Assembly (NCBI GenBank): GCA_964530335.1 | Contig: CAZGYG010000087.1 | Span: 1 to 11,883 of the forward strand | DNA length: 11,883 nucleotides | From: VGDP01 sp964530335 | GTDB lineage: Bacteria; Pseudomonadota; Alphaproteobacteria; SP197 | Direction of reading: 5' to 3' | Shown here: one piece after another, positions 7,927 through 11,883 of the stretch | Numbering within the stretch: the first letter of the stretch is position 1 | Layout: each line of letters starts with the position of its first letter | The notes under the pieces: generated by a model | Database searches by the model: none | Told to the model about the DNA's origin: nothing | What the model saw: the letters and a program-made list of their open reading frames with translations, nothing else | Translations under genes and position numbers: made by a program

Positions 7927-8937
7927 ATGCGCCGCGGCGAGAGGGATAGCGCGCGCTCCATGACCATGATCTCCAAAATCAAGACTTCGCCTCGCGGCAA
8001 ACCGTCGCGCAGTAAACCGCTTAACGGCAAGGCGCCTCGCGGTAAGGCGAACGGGCGGCCTCACGCCAAGACTGGGGCCTCGGGAAACAGGACCAAATTG
8101 GGGGCCAAGTTGCCCCTCGCCAAGGCGGCGGTGCGCAAGCCGGCGCCGATTAAGCCTGGCGCGGTCAAGGCCGACATTCACGCCCCCGCCCACACCGCCA
8201 CCCACACCGCCACGCACAAGATTGCCGGCGGCAAGGCGGTCGTCGCCCCCAAGGTCGCCGACATCAAGGTCGCCGACATCAAGGTCGCCGACACCAAGCT
8301 TGCCGGCCCCAAGGTCGCCGCGGCCAGGCCCTCCGCCGCCAGGGTCATTGCCGAGTTCGGCAGGGTGCCGGAAATGAAGTCGGCCGCCGCTAGGATCGCC
8401 GCCGCCATGGCCAGGCCGGTGCTCAAGCCGGTGTTCAGGCCCACGGGCCCGGCGTCGTTCTCGACCGGGGACTACGTGGTCTACCCGACCCATGGCGTGG
8501 GCCGGGTCACCGGCATCGAACGGCGCGCGCTCGGCGGCGCCGAGCTCAGCCTGCTCGTGGTCGATTTCGAGAAGGACCGCATGACGCTTCGCGTGCCGGT
8601 CAACAAGGTCGACACCTCGGGCATGCGCCGGCTTTCGAGCCGCGAGAAGATGCGTTCCGCCATGACGGTGCTCAAGGGCCGCGCCCGCGTCAAGCGCACC
8701 ATGTGGAGCCGCCGGGCCCAGGAATACGAGGCCAAGATCAACTCGGGCGATCCGGAATCGATCGCCGAGGTGGTGCGCGACCTGCACGGGCGAGTCGGCC
8801 AGCCCGACCAGTCGTACAGCGAACGCCAACTCTACGAGGCGGCGCTCGACCGGCTGGTGCGCGAACTCGCGGCGGTCGAACGCATCGAACCGGTCAAGGC
8901 GGTCGAACACGTCAACCGTCAATTGAAAATCGCCTGA
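7927..8937 (+). CDS. carD: CarD-family transcriptional regulator with long basic N-terminal tail
   Basis: CarD binds the RNA polymerase beta subunit and stabilises the open promoter complex. The RNAP-interaction domain is at about 178-232 (FSTGDYVVYPTHGVGRV, then DRMTLRVPVNK), followed by a helical DNA-binding domain (235-336) with MWSRRAQEYEAKINSGD and EVVRDLHGR. Trp260 aligns with the M. tuberculosis CarD Trp85 that wedges into the promoter DNA. Bacterial CarD is usually about 160-200 residues. Here residues 1-175 are an extra Lys/Ala/Pro-rich, probably disordered tail with PRGK-type motifs and short repeats, resembling histone H1-like proteins. ATGs at 7927, 7960 and 7966 are in frame; GAGG lies very close to the first, while a purine-rich GAGAGGGA precedes the others. 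The 166-base upstream gap suggests its own promoter, which I could not define. A PPP-like gene follows after 16 bases. Confidence 0.93.
   Translation: MRRGERDSARSMTMISKIKTSPRGKPSRSKPLNGKAPRGKANGRPHAKTGASGNRTKLGAKLPLAKAAVRKPAPIKPGAVKADIHAPAHTATHTATHKIAGGKAVVAPKVADIKVADIKVADTKLAGPKVAAARPSAARVIAEFGRVPEMKSAAARIAAAMARPVLKPVFRPTGPASFSTGDYVVYPTHGVGRVTGIERRALGGAELSLLVVDFEKDRMTLRVPVNKVDTSGMRRLSSREKMRSAMTVLKGRARVKRTMWSRRAQEYEAKINSGDPESIAEVVRDLHGRVGQPDQSYSERQLYEAALDRLVRELAAVERIEPVKAVEHVNRQLKIA
8179..8214 (+). repeat. 12-bp in-frame repeats in the carD tail
   Basis: Three 12-base units encode HAPA, HTAT and HTAT. The last two (CACACCGCCACC and CACACCGCCACG) differ at one base, and the first is more diverged. 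They lie within the basic tail of CarD and probably arose by slippage. Confidence 0.75.
8251..8325 (+). repeat. 15-bp in-frame tandem repeats in the carD tail
   Basis: Five 15-base units encode KVADI, KVADI, KVADT, KLAGP and KVAAA. The first two are identical (AAGGTCGCCGACATC) and the third differs at one base; the last two are diverged. The near-identity at DNA level indicates recent duplication, so copy number could vary between strains. Confidence 0.85.
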
Positions 8938-8953
8938 CCCGGAGTCCCGGGTC

Positions 8954-9802
8954 GTGACGAGCCTGGCCGGCCCGCTGCGCGTCAGCAACGGGCCGGCGGC
9001 CGTTTCCGACCGGTCCAGATTCGCCTGCCTCGGCGGCGGCCAGCGCGTCTGGGCCGTTGCCGCCATTCATGGCGAGGCCGAGCGGCTGAGGCGGCTCCAC
9101 GTCATGCTCGCCCAGCGCCTGGAGCCCGGCGACCGGGTCGTCTACCTGGGCAATTACCTGGGCTGGGGCCCGGACATCCTCGGCACGCTCGACGAGCTCG
9201 TGCGCTACCGCCGGGCGCTCCTGTCGCGGCGCAACGCCTTCGCCTGCGACGTGGCGTACGTGCGCGGGGCGCAGGAAGAGATGTGGCACAAGCTGCTGCA
9301 GCTCCAGCTCGCGCTCGAACCCGGTCAGGTCCTGGCCTGGATGATCGATCACGGCGTCGAGGCCACGATCCGCGCCTATGGCGCCGATCCGCGGGCCGGC
9401 CTCGGCTGCGCGCGGGGCGGCGTGGTGGCCCTGACCCGCTGGACCGGAACCCTGCGCGAGGCTATGCGCCGACATCCGGGGCATTACGAGCTGCTGCACG
9501 CCTTAAGGCAGGCCGCGTTCACCGCTGAGGGCGGCATCCTGTTCGTGCACTGCGGGCTCGACCCCAACCGGCCGCTGACGGCCCAGGGCGACGCCTTGTG
9601 GTGGGGCTCCAGCGGCTTCGCCGCGATCGCCGAACCCTACGCCGGGTTCCGCCGCGTGGTGCGCGGCTTTGACCCGCGCCGCGGCGGCAGTGCCGAGACC
9701 GAATACACGGTCACGGTCGACGGCGGCGCCGGCTTCGGCGGGCCGCTCGCGGCGGTCTGCCTCGACCCTCGGGGCGCCATCGTCGATCGCCTCGAGGCGT
9801 GA
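8954..9802 (+). CDS. PPP-type (ApaH/Ser-Thr phosphatase-like) metallophosphoesterase homologue, probably catalytically inactive
   Basis: A 282-residue protein with the PPP phosphatase layout but altered active-site motifs. GDIHG is AAIHG (36-40, Asp lost and His39 kept). GDYVDRG is GNYLGWG (66-72, Asp replaced by Asn67). GNHE is GAQE (105-108, metal-binding Asn and catalytic His lost). FVHAG is FVHCG (197-201, His199 kept). GHTP is GFDP (238-241, His lost). Structural features such as GDRVVYLG, GLDPNRPL..Q..ALWW and the closing VDGGAGFGGPLAAVCLDP are preserved, and the reading frame is intact, so this looks like a maintained pseudoenzyme rather than decay. The GTG start has GGAG (8941-8944) nine bases upstream. 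It lies 16 bases after carD and is probably co-transcribed with it. Function unknown; a scaffold or ligand-binding role is inference. Confidence 0.85.
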   Translation: MTSLAGPLRVSNGPAAVSDRSRFACLGGGQRVWAVAAIHGEAERLRRLHVMLAQRLEPGDRVVYLGNYLGWGPDILGTLDELVRYRRALLSRRNAFACDVAYVRGAQEEMWHKLLQLQLALEPGQVLAWMIDHGVEATIRAYGADPRAGLGCARGGVVALTRWTGTLREAMRRHPGHYELLHALRQAAFTAEGGILFVHCGLDPNRPLTAQGDALWWGSSGFAAIAEPYAGFRRVVRGFDPRRGGSAETEYTVTVDGGAGFGGPLAAVCLDPRGAIVDRLEA

Positions 9803-9809
9803 CGCGCCG

Positions 9810-9838
9810 CTGACACGCCGCCGGCCCGATGCTAGACC
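9810..9838 (+). promoter_or_regulatory. Putative sigma70-type promoter for the amidase gene
   Basis: CTGACA (9810-9815, 5/6 of the -35 consensus) is followed after 17 bases by TAGACC (9833-9838, 3/6 of the -10). Transcription would start near 9845, leaving a leader of under 30 bases before the ATG at 9872. The -10 lies inside a 7-bp inverted repeat. Confidence 0.4.
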
Positions 9839-9847
9839 AGAGCATCG
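9827..9847. repeat. Inverted repeat overlapping the amidase promoter
   Basis: CGATGCT and AGCATCG form a perfect 7-bp dyad around the 7-base spacer AGACCAG. It overlaps the putative -10 element, as repressor operators often do; no T-run follows, so it is not a terminator. Dyads of this size arise a few times per window by chance, so its position is the main argument. Confidence 0.4.
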
Positions 9848-9871
9848 AGGCGAGCTTCGGGGGCGAGGGCG

Positions 9872-11113
9872 ATGCGCAACCTCAGGGTGGACGGCGACCG
9901 CCTGTGGCGGAGCCTGATGGAAATGGCCAAGATCGGCGCCACGGCCAAGGGCGGCTCGCGCCGCCTCGCGGCCTCGACCGAGGACGGCCAGGGGCGCGAT
10001 CTGTTCGTCGCCTGGTGCAAGACCGCGGGGCTGACCGTCACGGTCGACCGCATCGGCAACATCTTCGCCCGGCGGCGGGGCCGCAACGATGGCCTGCCGC
10101 CGATCGTCACCGGCAGCCATCTCGACACCCAGCCCACCGGCGGCAAGTTCGACGGGGTCTACGGCGTGCTCGCCGGGCTCGAGGTCGTGCGCGTGCTCAA
10201 CGACGCCGGCATCGAAACCGAGGCGCCGATCGAGGTCGTGGTGTGGACCAACGAGGAAGGCGCGCGCTTCGCCCCGGCGATGGTGGCTTCGGGCGCCTTC
10301 GCCGGCGTGTTCGACGTGGATGCGGCGCTGGCCGCCAAGGACGCCGACGGCATGGTGTTCGGCGACGAGCTCCGACGCATCGGCTACGCCGGCGATGCTC
10401 CGGTCGGCGGCCGGCCGATCGGCGCGGCCTTCGAGGCTCACATCGAGCAGGGCCCGATCCTGGAAGCCGAGGGCAAGACCATCGGCGTGGTCACCGGTGT
10501 CCAAGGCATCCGCTGGTACGACGTGGCAATCGCCGGCATGGAGGCCCACGCCGGGCCGACCCCCATGGCCATGCGCAAGGACGCCATGGTCGCGGCGGCG
10601 CGCGTGATCGCCGCGGCGGACGCCTCGGCCAAGGCGCACGCGCCCCACGGCCGGGCGACCTGCAAGGTGATCGAGGTCAAGCCGCGAGGATCCCGCAACA
10701 CCATCGCGGGCCAGGTCGATATGACCATCGACATGCGCCATCCCGAGCAAACCGTGCTCGACGCCATGGACGGCGAGCTGCGCGGCGCGGCCCAGGCCGC
10801 CGAGCGCGAACTCGGCGTCACGATCGCGGTGACCGAAATCTGGACCTCGCCGCCGGTCGCCTTCGACCCGGCGTGCGTCGGCGCGGTCAGGGCCGCGACG
10901 GACGCGCTCGGCCTGAAGAACAGGGACATGGTCAGCGGCGCCGGCCACGATTCCTGCTACGTGGCCCGGGTCGCGCCGACCGCGATGATCTTCGTGCCGT
11001 GCGAAGGGGGCATCAGCCACAACGAGATCGAGAACGCGACCAGGGACGACCTGGCGGCCGGGTGCAACGTGCTGCTGCACGCCGTGCTCGACCGCGCCAA
11101 CGCCGGAGCGTGA
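9872..11113 (+). CDS. Zn-dependent hydantoinase/carbamoylase family amidase (M20-like)
   Basis: A 413-residue cytosolic amidase related to N-carbamoyl-L-amino-acid hydrolase, beta-ureidopropionase and allantoate amidohydrolase, which cleave ureido or amide C-N bonds. The two-metal site is complete: His83 in GSHLDTQ, bridging Asp94 in GGKFDGVYG, Glu129 in the NEEG motif with Glu128 as likely general base, His190 in HIEQGP, and His383 in ISHNEIE. The dimerisation-domain segment GMEAHAGPTPM and the substrate-binding GSRNTIAGQVDM and GAGHDS motifs are also present. Length and motif order are normal for the family. The ATG at 9872 is preceded by a purine-rich GGGGGCGAGGG. Which substrate it uses cannot be decided from sequence, and no hydantoinase or transport gene lies beside it to help. 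It starts 69 bases after the PPP-like gene. Confidence 0.93.
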   Translation: MRNLRVDGDRLWRSLMEMAKIGATAKGGSRRLAASTEDGQGRDLFVAWCKTAGLTVTVDRIGNIFARRRGRNDGLPPIVTGSHLDTQPTGGKFDGVYGVLAGLEVVRVLNDAGIETEAPIEVVVWTNEEGARFAPAMVASGAFAGVFDVDAALAAKDADGMVFGDELRRIGYAGDAPVGGRPIGAAFEAHIEQGPILEAEGKTIGVVTGVQGIRWYDVAIAGMEAHAGPTPMAMRKDAMVAAARVIAAADASAKAHAPHGRATCKVIEVKPRGSRNTIAGQVDMTIDMRHPEQTVLDAMDGELRGAAQAAERELGVTIAVTEIWTSPPVAFDPACVGAVRAATDALGLKNRDMVSGAGHDSCYVARVAPTAMIFVPCEGGISHNEIENATRDDLAAGCNVLLHAVLDRANAGA

Positions 11114-11125
11114 CCCGCTCGTGGC

Positions 11126-11249
11126 CGCGCAGATTCGCGGCAAGGTCGCGTCCGAAACGGCAAGAAGATCGGGGTCCAGGTCGCCACGACCTACCAGAAG
11201 TATCCGCAGCACAACCTCGTGGTCGAAGGCGAAGGCGCGCCGCCAGTCG
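11126..11249 (+). pseudogene. Possible remnant of a periplasmic amino-acid-binding protein gene
   Basis: The 136-base gap between the amidase and the M48 gene reads in the amidase frame, after its stop, as NGKKIGVQVATTYQKY (11156-11203) followed by PQHNLVVEGEGAPP. The first part resembles the family-3 ABC solute-binding motif GKKIGVQxGTTYxKY. Just upstream, another frame reads IRGKVAS, as if a frameshift separates two pieces. There is no start codon or complete domain. The resemblance is short and could be chance; otherwise the gap shows nothing. Confidence 0.3.
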
Positions 11250-11883
11250 TTACTCGACCACGATCTTGACGCGACTGCCGACCTCGAGCGGCTGGCCGGG
11301 GGCCAGGCCATTGAGCGCCCGGAAGCGTTCGAGCGGCAGATCGTCGGGCGCCATCAGCTTGGCGAAGGTCTCGGCGGTATCGCCCGCCCGGACCCGCGCC
11401 AGGCGCAGGCGCTGGGGCCGAAGCGCGGCCTTTTCGGCCTCGGTCAGCGGCCGGAACGAATGGGTCGTGCGCCTGAACTCCTCGTTGAGCGCGGCGGTCC
11501 GCGCGGGCGGCGCGACGAACAGGAACCGGTAGACTTGGCGGCCGTCGAAGCGGATGGCGACGGCGCGCGCATCGACCGGACCGGCGCGGGTGCGGCCCCG
11601 GGCGGTGCCGGTCGCTGCCGCCATGCCGTTGACCTGGATCGCCTCGACTTCGGTGAGATCGACCCCGTCCAGCCAGCCGCTGACCAGGTAGTCCACCATC
11701 GGCCGCGCGGCCTTCACCTTGACGCCGTCGAACTGGAACGCCGAGCCGTCGCGGCTGACGGCGATCACGGCGTCGGGGCCGTTGGCGAGCCGGAACCCGG
11801 GCGGAGCGTCGAAGCGAAACCCGAGCAAGGGGTGGGCGAAGCTCCGGCCGCGAACGTAGCCCTCCTCGGGGCTGTCGCCGTAG
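11250..11883 (-). CDS. M48-type metalloprotease, C-terminal part with LysM-like end (cut by right edge)
   Basis: The frame stays open from the right edge to TAA at 11250-11252, giving 210 residues. The apparent TTG start at 11828 is internal. Reading from the edge gives YGDSPEEGYVRGRSFAHP, then LGFRFDAPPGFRL, the junction I recognise from alphaproteobacterial M48 peptidases after the catalytic domain and its repeats. The HExxH zinc motif would be off the window, so the protease call rests on these C-terminal features. The middle part (VNGMAAATGTARGR, YRFLFVAPP, FRRTTHSFRPLTEAEKA) is typical of the family's accessory domain. The last 50 or so residues (VRAGDTAETFAKLM, then FRALNGLAPGQPLEVGSRVKIV) look LysM-like, suggesting peptidoglycan contact in the periplasm. 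The family does envelope protein quality control. It converges with the amidase gene. Confidence 0.8.
   Translation of the reverse strand, partial: YGDSPEEGYVRGRSFAHPLLGFRFDAPPGFRLANGPDAVIAVSRDGSAFQFDGVKVKAARPMVDYLVSGWLDGVDLTEVEAIQVNGMAAATGTARGRTRAGPVDARAVAIRFDGRQVYRFLFVAPPARTAALNEEFRRTTHSFRPLTEAEKAALRPQRLRLARVRAGDTAETFAKLMAPDDLPLERFRALNGLAPGQPLEVGSRVKIVVE

Noticed and set aside
8251..8325. Direct repeats considered as a CRISPR array or iteron origin
   Set aside because: The units are 15 bp without spacers and stay in frame inside the CarD coding sequence, so they are protein-coding tandem repeats.
9503..11311. 602-residue minus-strand open frame opposite the amidase gene
   Set aside because: Shadow frame; His/Arg/Gly-rich composition without motifs, whereas the plus-strand amidase has a complete metal site.

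Overview
The window is about 11.9 kb of very GC-rich, densely coding chromosomal DNA with strong G/C third-position bias. The gene content points to an alphaproteobacterium, most likely Rhodospirillales-like: an AcnA-type aconitase next to a DUF1223 protein, a Suv3-like helicase followed by an S4-domain protein, a 7Fe FdxA ferredoxin, and CarD. This placement rests on recognised protein families and remembered gene order, not on a search. I see no tRNA, rRNA, insertion sequence, CRISPR array or phage gene, and no gene-free stretch over 300 bases.

Layout. At the left edge is the C-terminal half of aconitase (acnA, +), closed by a strong hairpin. It is followed by an exported thioredoxin-like DUF1223 protein (+). 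The chaperone htpG (-) converges on DUF1223 with only 12 bases between stop codons. Divergent from htpG runs a plus-strand series: a Suv3-like DExH helicase, an S4-domain RNA-binding protein whose start overlaps the helicase stop, a TerB-like protein, and fdxA. After a 166-base gap come a CarD-family RNA polymerase-binding regulator with a long basic tail and, 16 bases later, a degenerate PPP-type phosphatase. Next is a Zn-dependent hydantoinase/carbamoylase-family amidase (+) behind a plausible promoter. A 136-base gap holds what may be a decayed transporter fragment. At the right edge is the C-terminal part of an M48-type metalloprotease (-) with a LysM-like end.

How the genes fit together. 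The helicase and S4 protein look co-translated and fit an RNA-processing or ribosome role. FdxA is an electron carrier, and CarD acts on transcription initiation. HtpG, the M48 protease and the DUF1223 protein are protein-folding or envelope-maintenance functions. Most of the window is conserved housekeeping DNA.

The least ordinary items are the phosphatase-like protein downstream of carD, which keeps the fold motifs but has lost most metal-binding and catalytic residues, and the roughly 175-residue histone-H1-like tail on CarD with internal tandem repeats. I did not find a convincing new multi-gene system.
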